Assembly (NCBI GenBank): GCA_020850945.1
Contig: JADZDR010000027.1
Location: 1 to 64,000, forward strand
Source: Acidimicrobiia bacterium
Lineage (GTDB): Bacteria; Actinomycetota; Acidimicrobiia; UBA2766
Length of the DNA stretch: 64,000 bases
Reading direction: 5' to 3'
In this document: positions 51,706-60,298 of the stretch, in pieces
Position numbering within the stretch: the first letter of the stretch is position 1
Layout: every line of letters starts with the position of its first letter
The notes under the pieces: model-generated
Seen by the model: the letters and a program-made list of their open reading frames with translations, nothing else
Database searches by the model: none
What the model was told of the DNA's origin: nothing
Made by a program: the position numbers and the translations under genes

Positions 51706-52002
51706 GTGCAGACGCTGAACCGGGTCATCGACATCGACGTGACAGAGGACCGCGAGTGGCGCCGAGGTGCCGCCTGCCGTGACACGGACCCCGACCTGTT
51801 CTTCCCGGTCGGGACCACGGGCGCAGCCCTCGACCAGATCAGATCTGCGAAGAAGATCTGCAAGATGTGCGTCGCAAGGTCCGAGTGCCTCGAATACGCC
51901 CTGGTGAACAACCAGGAGTCGGGAATCTGGGGCGGTACCTCCGAGGAGGAGCGCCGCGTCCTGCGCAAGAGCTGGCTCACACGCCAGCGCCGCAGCGCCT
52001 GA
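51706..52002 (+). CDS. whiB1: WhiB-family iron-sulfur transcription factor (WhiB1-like)
   Basis: 98 residues, GTG start after AAGGAGGG. Four cluster-binding Cys (24, 52, 55, 61) in the pattern C-x27-C-x2-C-x5-C, the turn GIWGG (73-77) and the basic tail RRVLRKSWLTRQRR that contacts DNA are all present. WhiB1 binds a NO-sensitive 4Fe-4S cluster and region 4 of sigma-A. Assignment to WhiB1 rests on the convergent pdtaS-type kinase next to it, the order of Rv3219-Rv3220c, and on the CRP-type site. Confidence 0.9.
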   Translation: MQTLNRVIDIDVTEDREWRRGAACRDTDPDLFFPVGTTGAALDQIRSAKKICKMCVARSECLEYALVNNQESGIWGGTSEEERRVLRKSWLTRQRRSA

Positions 52003-52055
52003 ACCTCCCCATCCCAGCCTCCACCGACCATTCTCCGGACCTTCTCCGGACCAAC

Positions 52056-53609
52056 TCAGGTCTCGCCCCCCAACTTCTCCTCGGCGGGCACGAGTGACAG
52101 GGCGAGCCGATGGTCCGCCATCGGCGGCCGGAAGGGCACCGGGAAGCTGAGCCGCAGGGCACTCCCGCTCTTCTCCCGCGCGAGCTCCAACGTGCCGTCG
52201 AGCTCGCCCGTGACGAGTGTGCGCACGATGCGCAGTCCGAGTCCGGCGTTGAGCTCGAGATCGAAACCGGGCGGGAAGTCGATCCCGTTGTCGATCACCT
52301 CGACCGTCATCGACGACGGGTCGCGGGCGAGGCGCACGAGGACTCGGCCCGGATCGCCCGTCTCGGGCTCCGCTTCCTCTGAGTCCGTGGCCGAGCTCGG
52401 GAAGCCGTGCTCGACGGCGTTCGTGAGGAGCTCCGTGAGGATCACGGCGAGGGGGGTGGCCACCTCGGCCGGGAGGTCCCCTGCGTCACCCTCGATCTCG
52501 AAGTGCACGCGCTGCGAATCCACGAGGCCCTCCTCGACATCACGGAGGAGAGGCTGGACGATGCTGCTGAAGGGGACCCAGTCCCCACTGTCCTGGCTGA
52601 GGAGCTCGTGCACGAGCGCGATCGACTTGATCCTCCGCACCGACTCGGTGAGGGCGTCGGTCACCTCGACGGACCCGGCCCGCCGCGCCTGGAGCTGGAG
52701 GAGAGACGCGATCGTCTGCAGGTTGTTCTTGACCCGATGGTGGATCTCCCGGATCGCAGCCTCCTTCGAGAGGAGGAGGCGATCGCGGCGCCTGATCTCC
52801 GACACGTCGCGGAGGAGGACGATCTCACCGGTGACCTTGCCCCTCCGCATGAGCGGCAGGGCGAGGAGGAGAACCGAGACGTCTCCCTCCTGCAACTCGT
52901 CGTCCTGGGGGCGCCCCGTCGACGCCGCCGCCCGCACCGCCATGTCGGCCACGCCCATCTCGCGCAGCGTCCTGTCGTGCGGGGTGTCGAAGAGGGCGAG
53001 CCGGTGCAGAGCGGACATCCCGTTGGGCGAGATGTAGCGCACCCGCAGGTCCGCGTCGAGGCGGATGAGGCCGTCACCGGCGCGAAGCGTCTCGGTCCGA
53101 ACCGGCCCTCCCCCCCTGTAGGGGTAGGAGCCCTCGGCGATCATGCCGGCGATCTCGAGCGCGATCTCCGAGTAGACGCTCTCGAGCGAGCTGCGCTTGC
53201 GTCGCGTCTCCCGGAAGCGCTCGGCGGACAGGACCGCGATAACGTCACCGCCACCGGCACGCACCGGCACGGCCTGCACGCTCACCTCCGTCTCGGCCCC
53301 CGGCCGCGTGATGTAGCCGCCCACGATGCGGCCCGCCCGGATCGCCTGGGACACGTAGGGCCGGTCCTTGGCCTCCCAGACCGTCCCGACGGGGTCCTCC
53401 CTGTAGGAAGTCTCGCTGTTCGTGGGCCGCATGTGGGCGAGGACCGCGAACCTGTCCTCGCCCTCCCATGTGGCCGGCACGAACAGGAGGAGGTCGGCGA
53501 AGAAGAGGTCGGCGAGCAACTCCCACTCCGCCACGAGGTGTTGCAGGTGGGACAGGTGGTAGGGGGCGAGGGGAATGCGCCGTCTGGTGAGCTCGTCGAT
53601 GCTGGTCAC
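52056..53609 (-). CDS. pdtaS: PdtaS-type sensor histidine kinase
   Basis: 517 residues, no membrane helix. Order: GAF-like domain (about 20-165), PAS domain (about 175-270), then the HisKA_2 motif REIHHRVKNNLQTIASLLQL with the phospho-His at about 290, and an HATPase domain with ELLTNAVEHGF and NAGLGLRIVRTL. PdtaS senses nitric oxide/copper in mycobacteria and phosphorylates PdtaR, an RNA-binding ANTAR regulator; PdtaR is not in the window. It converges with whiB and diverges from a degenerate GGDEF gene across 161 nt. Confidence 0.92.
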   Translation of the reverse strand: MTSIDELTRRRIPLAPYHLSHLQHLVAEWELLADLFFADLLLFVPATWEGEDRFAVLAHMRPTNSETSYREDPVGTVWEAKDRPYVSQAIRAGRIVGGYITRPGAETEVSVQAVPVRAGGGDVIAVLSAERFRETRRKRSSLESVYSEIALEIAGMIAEGSYPYRGGGPVRTETLRAGDGLIRLDADLRVRYISPNGMSALHRLALFDTPHDRTLREMGVADMAVRAAASTGRPQDDELQEGDVSVLLLALPLMRRGKVTGEIVLLRDVSEIRRRDRLLLSKEAAIREIHHRVKNNLQTIASLLQLQARRAGSVEVTDALTESVRRIKSIALVHELLSQDSGDWVPFSSIVQPLLRDVEEGLVDSQRVHFEIEGDAGDLPAEVATPLAVILTELLTNAVEHGFPSSATDSEEAEPETGDPGRVLVRLARDPSSMTVEVIDNGIDFPPGFDLELNAGLGLRIVRTLVTGELDGTLELAREKSGSALRLSFPVPFRPPMADHRLALSLVPAEEKLGGET

Positions 53610-53770
53610 GGAGCAACTCGGGTAGAGGTGTAGGGCTCACAAGTCTAACCGGCGGGTTCGCATGCCTCCCGGGGTGAGGTAGCGTTGCATTCCCCTCAAG
53701 GTCGCCCCGGAAAGAGCGATGTGTATAGGGCCCGGGGAAAGAGCCGGGAAGGGTCCGGGAAGGGAGAAGG

Positions 53771-54670
53771 ATGTCCGGTCCAGGCGCAAACATCCTGAGC
53801 GGTCCACGCCGGGTTCTTCTCGCCACGAACGCGACCAAGGACAGCTCGGACTTCGCCAAGGCCCTCGAGTCCGTGGGCTGCCAGGTGTACATGTCCTCCC
53901 CCACCCGCATCGAGGAGCTCGAGCAGCTCCTCGATCTCCTCGGGCCGACGGTTCTCGTTCTCACCGAGACGCTCGGCGACTCCTATCTCGCGGATTTCCG
54001 GCGCATCAAGACGCCTCCGCACCGCGCCCTCCTCCCCGTCATCATCACGGCGCAGGACGAGACAGAGCGCAACGAGCTCATCCAGTCGGGGGTCGAGGCC
54101 GTGCTGCTCCCGCCTTGGCCCATCGACGAGCTCAAAGCCGCCGTCGCCGGGATCCTCGAGCGCGTGGCTGTGCTGACGCAGCACAAGGAGATCGACGACC
54201 TCACCGGTGCCTACACGGCCACGGCGGCGCTCGAACGCCTCGACTACGAGGTGAGCCGGGCACGACGCTACCGCCGGCAGGGCTGCCTCACCCTCGTCGA
54301 CCTCGACAACTACGACAAGGTGCGCGAGGCCGTGGGCGAGCTCGCGGCCGACGCCGGGCTGCGTCGCTTCTGCCAGATCGTGCGCCACGAACTGCGCGAG
54401 ACCGACGTCCTCGGCCGTCTCGACGGCGACCGTTTCGCAGTGGTCATGCCGGACACCGACCTCACCGGTGCCGTGCAGGCGATGCGGCGTGTCCTCGCCG
54501 TCATCGGTTGTGCCAACGTCGACGTCCCCGGGGGCCAGAAGATCGCCCTCGCCGCATCCGCGGGTGTCGGGTCCTTCGGGGCGGACGGCCCCGAGGCGAC
54601 CCTGAAGCGGGTCAAGGGTGCAATCGACCGCGCGCGTGAGGCCGGGGGAGGCGCGCTCTTCACGGCCTGA
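53771..54670 (+). CDS. degenerate receiver-GGDEF protein
   Basis: 299 residues. The first 130 resemble a receiver domain but the phosphoacceptor Asp is lost (TVLVLTETLGDS). A helix and DDLTGAYTATAALERLDYEV lead into a GGDEF domain with LVDLDNYDKVREAVG, LRRFCQIVRHELRETDVLGR and, instead of GGDEF, LDGDRF (217-222). The catalytic Glu is absent, so c-di-GMP synthesis is unlikely; it may bind GTP or c-di-GMP, or act by contact. It lies back to back with pdtaS and its 3' end overlaps the next gene by 11 nt. Confidence 0.8.
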   Translation: MSGPGANILSGPRRVLLATNATKDSSDFAKALESVGCQVYMSSPTRIEELEQLLDLLGPTVLVLTETLGDSYLADFRRIKTPPHRALLPVIITAQDETERNELIQSGVEAVLLPPWPIDELKAAVAGILERVAVLTQHKEIDDLTGAYTATAALERLDYEVSRARRYRRQGCLTLVDLDNYDKVREAVGELAADAGLRRFCQIVRHELRETDVLGRLDGDRFAVVMPDTDLTGAVQAMRRVLAVIGCANVDVPGGQKIALAASAGVGSFGADGPEATLKRVKGAIDRAREAGGGALFTA

Positions 54671-55904
54671 GGGGTGCGGAGCCCTTGGTTGTCGCCCCCG
54701 CTCCCCGCTCGAACATGGCCGCGCCGATCTCGAGGAGCCCGTCGAGATCCGCGACATCGTGATCGAGATGCGGGATCTGCACGATCGCCCCCACGGCGGT
54801 GCCGAGGCGGCGTTTCTCCTCCGCCTCCCGCATCGCGACGAGCGAGAAGTTCTGGAAGTTGTCCGAGATCGTGCCCAGCACAGACTCGGTGATGTCGGGT
54901 GTGAGCAGGTCGGGGAACTCGTCGGCGAGTTTCTCGGCCAGGGCACGGGGATGGCGCAGCACCTCGGCTGCCTCGGCCCCGGCCGGGTCACGCAGGTAGT
55001 CGGGCAGCACACGGTTCAACACGAGTGCGCCGAGGTCGAATCCGAACTCGTCGAGCTTCTCGCAGAAGAACTCGGCTTCGCGCAGGGGAGCCGCCTCGGG
55101 CGTCGTGACCACGGCAAAGGTCGTACGCCGGTCGTGGAGGAGCCGCTCGACCTCCTCGGCCCGCTCCACGAACCCGTCGTACATCGACTGGAAGTAGAGG
55201 AAGAACTCGCCGAGCCTCTGCATGAAGTCGCTGCCGAGCACGCGGTCTGCCAGCCGGTAGAAGGGGCGGGCGGCGACGTCGAGGACGCGGGCGCCGACCC
55301 GGCCTCCCGCCCGGTACGGCAGCGTGATGAGCTTCAGGAATCGGCCACCGAAGAACTCGGCCATGCGGGTGGGAGCCTCGAGGAAGTCGATGGCGGAGCG
55401 CGACGGGGGGGTGTCCACGATGATCAGGTCCCACTGGCCGGTCTGGTGCAGCTCGTAGAGACGCTCCATCGCGATGTACTCGTGCGCGTTCACGAAACGG
55501 GCCGTGATGTTGTGGTACAGGGGGTTCTCGAGGATCTTGTAGGCGGTCTCCTCGTCGGGGGCGTGGCGGTGGACGAGCTCGTCCCAGGACCGCTTCGTGT
55601 CGAGCATCGCGGCATAGAGACGGCCGCGCGGCTCGTGTCCGGCCTCCATGAACAGCTCCGGCGGCACCTCACGTTCGACGTTGCCGATCCCCTCGAGCCC
55701 CAACGCCGTCGCGAGCCGCCGCGCCGGGTCCACAGTCAGGACGAGTACCTTGCCACCGAGCTGCGACGCTGCCATCGCCCCTGCCGCCGCCGCGCACGAG
55801 GTCTTGCCGACCCCGCCCGAGCCGCAGAAGACCACGATCTCCTTCGCGGCGAGCAGTCCCTCGAAGCCGAGGACATCCGTGTGCCCCTCGCGGCGCGGGC
55901 TCAC
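54660..55904 (-). CDS. ArsA/GET3-like ATPase (second subunit)
   Basis: 414 residues, GTG start overlapping the stop of the upstream ATPase gene (GTGA). Deviant Walker A FCGSGGVGKTSCAAA, then LTVDPARRLATALGL and the switch region LIIVDTPPSRSAIDFLEAP. It matches the longer partner of the mycobacterial pair Rv3679/Rv3680, which form a heteromeric ATPase. No arsenite-binding Cys set is seen. The role is probably delivery of a protein or export of a small molecule. Confidence 0.87.
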   Translation of the reverse strand: MSPRREGHTDVLGFEGLLAAKEIVVFCGSGGVGKTSCAAAAGAMAASQLGGKVLVLTVDPARRLATALGLEGIGNVEREVPPELFMEAGHEPRGRLYAAMLDTKRSWDELVHRHAPDEETAYKILENPLYHNITARFVNAHEYIAMERLYELHQTGQWDLIIVDTPPSRSAIDFLEAPTRMAEFFGGRFLKLITLPYRAGGRVGARVLDVAARPFYRLADRVLGSDFMQRLGEFFLYFQSMYDGFVERAEEVERLLHDRRTTFAVVTTPEAAPLREAEFFCEKLDEFGFDLGALVLNRVLPDYLRDPAGAEAAEVLRHPRALAEKLADEFPDLLTPDITESVLGTISDNFQNFSLVAMREAEEKRRLGTAVGAIVQIPHLDHDVADLDGLLEIGAAMFERGAGATTKGSAPLRP

Positions 55905-56890
55905 AGGCCCATCTCCTCGCGAATCGCCTCGGCCACGAGGTGCGTCGACCTCTGCCCGTGGTCTCGCACGAAGAGGTACGGGATGTACAGGGTGGGCACG
56001 GGGATGGAAGCCTTGAGACGCCGGATGTGCTCGACGCGGGACCGCCTGAGGCGCACGGCGAGACGGGCGGCCTCGAAGACCGGCTCGATGCTGCCCTTCA
56101 CCTCGTCCTCCAGGTAGCGGCTCGGGGCCGGTTCGCGCAGGTGTTCGAACGTCTCCTCCTCCCCGGTCGTGAAGAGCTCGGGCAGCACACGGTTCACGAA
56201 CACCGTCTGCAAGCGGACGTCGAGGCGCTTGGTCATCTCGTACAGCTCGATCGACTCGGTGACGGGCATCTCCTCCGGTGTGGCGACGATGGCGAGGGCC
56301 GTGATGAGCGGGTCGGCGAGGATCTCCCGCATCCAGTCGGTCTGCTCGCGGACCATCCCCACCTCGAAGAGCTCGTTGATCGCGGCGGGCGCGTCGAGCT
56401 GGCCGACGATGCGGCCTGTGGGTGCGGCGTCGACGATGATGGTGTCCCACTTGGGGGCCGTCCCCTCCATGAGGGTCGCCTCGTACGCGATCTTCCCGAT
56501 CGTGAGGATCTCCTTCACACCCGGCGCCGCGTTCGCGATGAAGTCGAAGACCCGCGACAGGATCGAGAGGCGTGAGACCCGGCCCATCTTGAGGAAGATC
56601 GTGAGGTACTCCTCGAGGGAGTCCTCTGTGTTCATCGTCATGCAGTACAGATCAGGTCGGATCTCCTCCGGTGCGAAGCCGACGCGGGCGTGCTCGAAGA
56701 AGTCGGTGAGGTTCCCGCGTGCGTCCACCTCGACGAGCAGCGTCCGCTTGCCCATCGACGCGCAGAGGTCGCCGAGCGCGGCGGCGACGGTCGACTTGCC
56801 GGTGCCACCCTTGCCCGTGACGAAGACGAGACGCCTGTCGAGGAGGGCGGACGCGCGGTCAGACGGCGAGAACGGAGGGGACGCGTTCAC
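55901..56890 (-). CDS. ArsA/GET3-like ATPase (first subunit)
   Basis: 329 residues, GTG start. Walker A FVTGKGGTGKSTVAAALGDL, LLVEVDARGNLTDFFEH, then IIVDAAPTGRIVGQLDAP. Shorter partner of the ATPase that overlaps it. The two are coupled in translation and presumably form one complex, as shown for the M. tuberculosis homologues. It lies 26 nt downstream of the DUF3107 gene. Confidence 0.87.
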   Translation of the reverse strand: MNASPPFSPSDRASALLDRRLVFVTGKGGTGKSTVAAALGDLCASMGKRTLLVEVDARGNLTDFFEHARVGFAPEEIRPDLYCMTMNTEDSLEEYLTIFLKMGRVSRLSILSRVFDFIANAAPGVKEILTIGKIAYEATLMEGTAPKWDTIIVDAAPTGRIVGQLDAPAAINELFEVGMVREQTDWMREILADPLITALAIVATPEEMPVTESIELYEMTKRLDVRLQTVFVNRVLPELFTTGEEETFEHLREPAPSRYLEDEVKGSIEPVFEAARLAVRLRRSRVEHIRRLKASIPVPTLYIPYLFVRDHGQRSTHLVAEAIREEMGL

Positions 56891-56916
56891 GTGTCACAGC
56901 ATGGCCGAAGCCGGCC

Positions 56917-57201
56917 TCAGAAGCCGAACCCGATCGCGCCCCCGGTCTCGTCCGCGTGCACCTCTACGTAGCACAGCTTGTCGACGGGGATGATCACGCT
57001 CTTGCCCTTCGTGTCCACGAGCACGAGATTGCCCTTGCCGTCGGCGAGCTCGCTCTGCACGTGCTCCGAGACGTGAGCCGAGTCGCCTTCGATCTCGAGC
57101 TCTAGCTCCTTGGCGGAGAACACGACGCCGATCGAGACCTTGACCCGCCGGATCGTCGTCGTTGTCTGTGCATCCTCGTGTGCAGCGGCGTCCTGAGACA
57201 T
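56917..57201 (-). CDS. DUF3107 protein
   Basis: 94 residues. After a flexible N-terminus the sequence RVKVSIGVVFSAKELELEIE, DKLCYVEVHADETGGAIGFGF (in part) matches the actinobacterial DUF3107 family (M. tuberculosis TB9.4 type), short beta-rich proteins of unknown role often encoded near ATPases or proteases. It probably heads an operon with the two ArsA-like genes. Confidence 0.9.
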   Translation of the reverse strand: MSQDAAAHEDAQTTTTIRRVKVSIGVVFSAKELELEIEGDSAHVSEHVQSELADGKGNLVLVDTKGKSVIIPVDKLCYVEVHADETGGAIGFGF

Positions 57202-57386
57202 GTGGTCCGTCCTGTGGCTTCGTGCCCGGACCCGCGAGAGGGTGGGCGATGACTGACTCAGCGTAGCCCTCACCGAGGTTCCGCCCCCGATTCCCTCCCC
57301 TCACCGCAGCACTACTCTTGCCTGCTGGAATGCCGATGTAGAGGACAGGCCGTACGAAGACCGGCACCGGACTCCGGAGCTCGAAG

Positions 57387-58322
57387 ATGGGACGTTTCCG
57401 CACAAGCTGGCAGATCATGAAGAAGAGCTGGTCCGTGTTGCGCCAGGACAAGAAGCTGATGCTCTTCCCCGTGATGTCATCGCTCGCGTCGCTCGCGGTG
57501 CTCGTGTCGTTCGCCGTCCCCATCTGGCTCGCGATCGGTTCGGGAAGCACGCATTCCACCGTGACCTCCACCGCGTCCGGGGCGGGCTATCCCGTCTGGG
57601 TGTACCCCCTGGCCGTCGCCTTCTACTTCGTCACAGCGTTCGTGACCATCTACTTCAACGCCGGCCTCGTCGGCGCCGCCATGATCAGGCTGCGCGGCGG
57701 CAACCCCACGTTGGGGGACGGCTTCCACGTCGCGAACTCGCACCTCGGCAAGATCCTCGGTTGGGCAGCAGTGACAGCGACCGTGGGGATCGTGCTTCGC
57801 TTCATCCAGGAACGAGCCGGGATCCTCGGCACGATCGTCGCCGGCATCGGCGGGATCGCCTGGCAGCTCGTCACCTACTTCGTCGTCCCCGTGCTCCTCT
57901 TCGAGGACCTCGGTCCGTTCGGTGCCGTGAAGAGATCGGCGAGGATCTTCAAGGATCGTTGGGGCGAACAGGTGGCCGGGAACTACGGGATCGGCTTGGC
58001 CGCGGTCGTCTTCGGCCTGATCGCCGTTCCCTTCTTCGTAGCCGGAGCGTGGTTGGTCGGGGTGGGGATGGCACCGGTAGGTGCCCTGCTCCTCGGCGTC
58101 GCCGTCGCCTACGTGATCTGCCTCGGCATCCTCACGTCGGCGCTGCAGGGTGTCTACAACACCGCGCTCTACAGGTTCGCCACGGACGGTGAGGGCAGCG
58201 GGGTCTTCTCGGCCGACGAGCTCGCTCACACGTTCCGCCCGAAGAAGGGACCGGTACCAGTCGGCTGGGGCCACGGGTCCGGACCCCCGGCGCCCAACCC
58301 GCAGATTCCCCTTCAGCCGTAG
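57387..58322 (+). CDS. multi-pass membrane protein (DUF6159-like)
   Basis: 311 residues with about five to six transmembrane segments. It opens with FRTSWQIMKKSWSVLRQDKK, typical of the DUF6159 family, then LMLFPVMSSLASLAVLV; later ILGTIVAGIGGIAWQLVTYF and VPVLLFEDLGPFGAVKRSARI. The C-terminal 40 residues are soluble and Pro-rich. Function unknown. It converges with mrp; a weak hairpin CCGCA/TGCGG lies in the gap (58328-58349). Confidence 0.85.
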   Translation: MGRFRTSWQIMKKSWSVLRQDKKLMLFPVMSSLASLAVLVSFAVPIWLAIGSGSTHSTVTSTASGAGYPVWVYPLAVAFYFVTAFVTIYFNAGLVGAAMIRLRGGNPTLGDGFHVANSHLGKILGWAAVTATVGIVLRFIQERAGILGTIVAGIGGIAWQLVTYFVVPVLLFEDLGPFGAVKRSARIFKDRWGEQVAGNYGIGLAAVVFGLIAVPFFVAGAWLVGVGMAPVGALLLGVAVAYVICLGILTSALQGVYNTALYRFATDGEGSGVFSADELAHTFRPKKGPVPVGWGHGSGPPAPNPQIPLQP

Positions 58323-58359
58323 GAAAGCCGCAGGTCCTGTCGTGTGCGGCGGTGGGGGC

Positions 58360-59490
58360 TCATGTCTGTTTGATGCGCAGCTCGGGCCGGCGGATCTTGC
58401 GCGGTGCGATCTTGCGGATGCGGGCCGCGATGTCCCGGATCGCAGCCGCAGCCGGGGCCTCGGGATGTGAGATGACGACGGGTTCACCCGTGTCGGCGCC
58501 GACGCGCAGTTCCTCGTCGAGTGGCACCTGGCCGAGGAGCGGGACCTCGAGATCGGCGGCCAGCTCGGCTCCGCCACCCTCACCGAAGACGGTGCGACGC
58601 TCGCCCCCGGGAATCTCGAGCCACGACATGTTCTCGACGACCCCGATGAGTTGCTGATCCACGTTCGCGGCCATCTTCCCCGCGCGCTGCGCCACACGGC
58701 CCGCCGCAGGTTGCGGGGTCGTCACGACGACGACCTCAGCCGTCGGCAGGAACTGCGACATCGAGATGGAGACGTCGCCTGTACCGGGTGGCATGTCGAT
58801 CACGAGGAAGTCGAGCTCGCCCCAGTGCACGTCGACCAGGAACTGCTCCATCGCCTTGTGCAGCATGGGACCACGCCACATCACGGGGGTGTCCTCGTCG
58901 GTGAAGAAGCCCATCGAGACGACGCGGACGCCGTGCACGAGCGGCGGGATGATCATGCCTGTGTCTTCGACCCCGATCATGGTGGGGGGCCGATCCACAC
59001 CGAGCATGCGGGGAACCGAGAACCCCCAGACGTCCGCATCGAGGACCCCCACGGCTGCACCGTCCGCAGCCAAGGCGACGGCGAGGTTCGTCGTGATCGA
59101 CGACTTCCCCACGCCACCCTTGCCAGAGGAGATGGCGATGACTCGGGCGTGCGACTGGCCGGTCTTGAACCTGCTGTCCCTGATTCCTCCACCTGCGGGT
59201 GTGTGTCCGATCACGTCGAGCACGTGGTGGATCGCGTCGTCGTCCATGTCGGCCGTGGTGATCTCGACGTCGTTCACTCCGCAGTCCGCGAGGGCAGCGC
59301 GGATCCGCGCCTCGAGCACATCACGAGCGGGCAGGTCGTGGTCCGGGAGGCGCAGCTCGATGCGGGCGACTCCGTCTCCGCACTCGACGGCGCCGACCAT
59401 GCCGAGCTCACCCAGGGGGGCATCGAGGGCGGGATCGCGCACGTCGCGCAGGACCTCGGCAACCGCTCCGTCTTCGGCGTGTTCGGACAC
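58360..59490 (-). CDS. mrp: Mrp/ApbC-type iron-sulfur carrier ATPase
   Basis: 376 residues. A MIP18-like N-terminal domain (about 10-85) precedes the P-loop domain with Walker A SSGKGGVGKSS (121-131), DADVWGFSVPRMLGV and LVIDMPPGTGDVSISMSQ. The CxxC that binds the cluster in most ApbC proteins (NMS-x-CPHC) is replaced by NMSWLEIPGGE, as in other actinobacterial Mrp proteins. It likely assembles or carries Fe-S clusters. It is divergent from the SufR-like regulator and shares a promoter region. Confidence 0.92.
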   Translation of the reverse strand: MSEHAEDGAVAEVLRDVRDPALDAPLGELGMVGAVECGDGVARIELRLPDHDLPARDVLEARIRAALADCGVNDVEITTADMDDDAIHHVLDVIGHTPAGGGIRDSRFKTGQSHARVIAISSGKGGVGKSSITTNLAVALAADGAAVGVLDADVWGFSVPRMLGVDRPPTMIGVEDTGMIIPPLVHGVRVVSMGFFTDEDTPVMWRGPMLHKAMEQFLVDVHWGELDFLVIDMPPGTGDVSISMSQFLPTAEVVVVTTPQPAAGRVAQRAGKMAANVDQQLIGVVENMSWLEIPGGERRTVFGEGGGAELAADLEVPLLGQVPLDEELRVGADTGEPVVISHPEAPAAAAIRDIAARIRKIAPRKIRRPELRIKQT

Positions 59491-59555
59491 GTGGCACTCC
59501 AGTCAGAGATGAGGTTCGGGAAGCTCTCCCGGCGGGGGCTCCAGACCGCCTGAAC

Positions 59556-59579
59556 ACTATAATCACTACGCGCGTAGTG
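59556..59579. promoter_or_regulatory. sufR: divergent promoters with a 16-bp palindromic operator
   Basis: On the plus strand TATAAT (59558-59563) is a perfect -10 for the SufR-like gene. On the minus strand TATAGT (59556-59561) serves mrp. Next to them, CACTACGC (59564-59571) and GCGTAGTG (59572-59579) form a perfect palindrome covering the plus-strand start site. A repressor bound there would shut both genes. SufR proteins repress their own operons in this way. Confidence 0.7.
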
Positions 59580-59602
59580 GAAATTCCCGACCCGCGAAGG
59601 CC

Positions 59603-60298
59603 ATGAGCGGCGAGTTCTCCGAGTCGATCCAGGAACTGACGACGGCATTCGGTGATCCCACGCGACGTGAGATCTACGTGTACCTGCGTCGCTCCCTCGA
59701 GGGGGCGACCGCGGCGGAGATCGGTGGCGAGTTCGACATCCACGCCAACGTCGCACGTCACCATCTCGAGAAGCTGCGCGAGGCGGGATACGTGGAGGTC
59801 GCGGAGGGCCGGCCGGGCGGGGCCACAGGACATGCGGCGGGACGTCCGTCCAAGCGATATGCGGCCACCGCGAAGCGGGTCTCGCTCGACGGCGGGGACG
59901 ACGGCTTCCTCGTCGACCTCCTCCTCGGCACCCTCACGACGCTCGAGCCGGACGAGGCATCGGTCCTCGCCGAGCGGGCGGGACGCGAATACGGGACACG
60001 TCTCGCCGGCAGCCACAGGAACGGCCGCGGTGCCCTGAGTCGGGCCGAGGTCCTGCGCGCGGTCGCCTCGGCGCTGAGCAGCCGCGGCTTCGCCGCCGAC
60101 GTGCGGGCTGCCTCGGACGAGATAGTCGCACACATGTGCCCCTTCGGTGATGCCGCCGAGCGTTTCCCCCACATCGTGTGCGCGCTCGACAAGGGCATGG
60201 TGCAGGGACTGTGCGACGCGCTGTCGGACGCACACACGGAGGTGCACCTCCGCGCATCCCGCCCGCAGGGTGACGCCGAGTGCGTGACGACACTGTGA
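59603..60298 (+). CDS. sufR: SufR-like iron-sulfur-responsive transcriptional regulator
   Basis: 231 residues. A winged helix of the ArsR/DeoR type (DPTRREIYVYLRRSLEGATA, HANVARHHLEKLREAGYVEV, then RPSKRYAATA) is followed by an effector domain with Cys179 (HMCPFGDAAERFP), Cys193, Cys204 and Cys227, a spacing close to the three-Cys cluster site of SufR. SufR represses Fe-S assembly genes when its cluster is intact. It overlaps the desulfurase gene by GTGA and lies divergent from mrp, so the context fits. The ligand is inferred. Confidence 0.78.
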   Translation: MSGEFSESIQELTTAFGDPTRREIYVYLRRSLEGATAAEIGGEFDIHANVARHHLEKLREAGYVEVAEGRPGGATGHAAGRPSKRYAATAKRVSLDGGDDGFLVDLLLGTLTTLEPDEASVLAERAGREYGTRLAGSHRNGRGALSRAEVLRAVASALSSRGFAADVRAASDEIVAHMCPFGDAAERFPHIVCALDKGMVQGLCDALSDAHTEVHLRASRPQGDAECVTTL

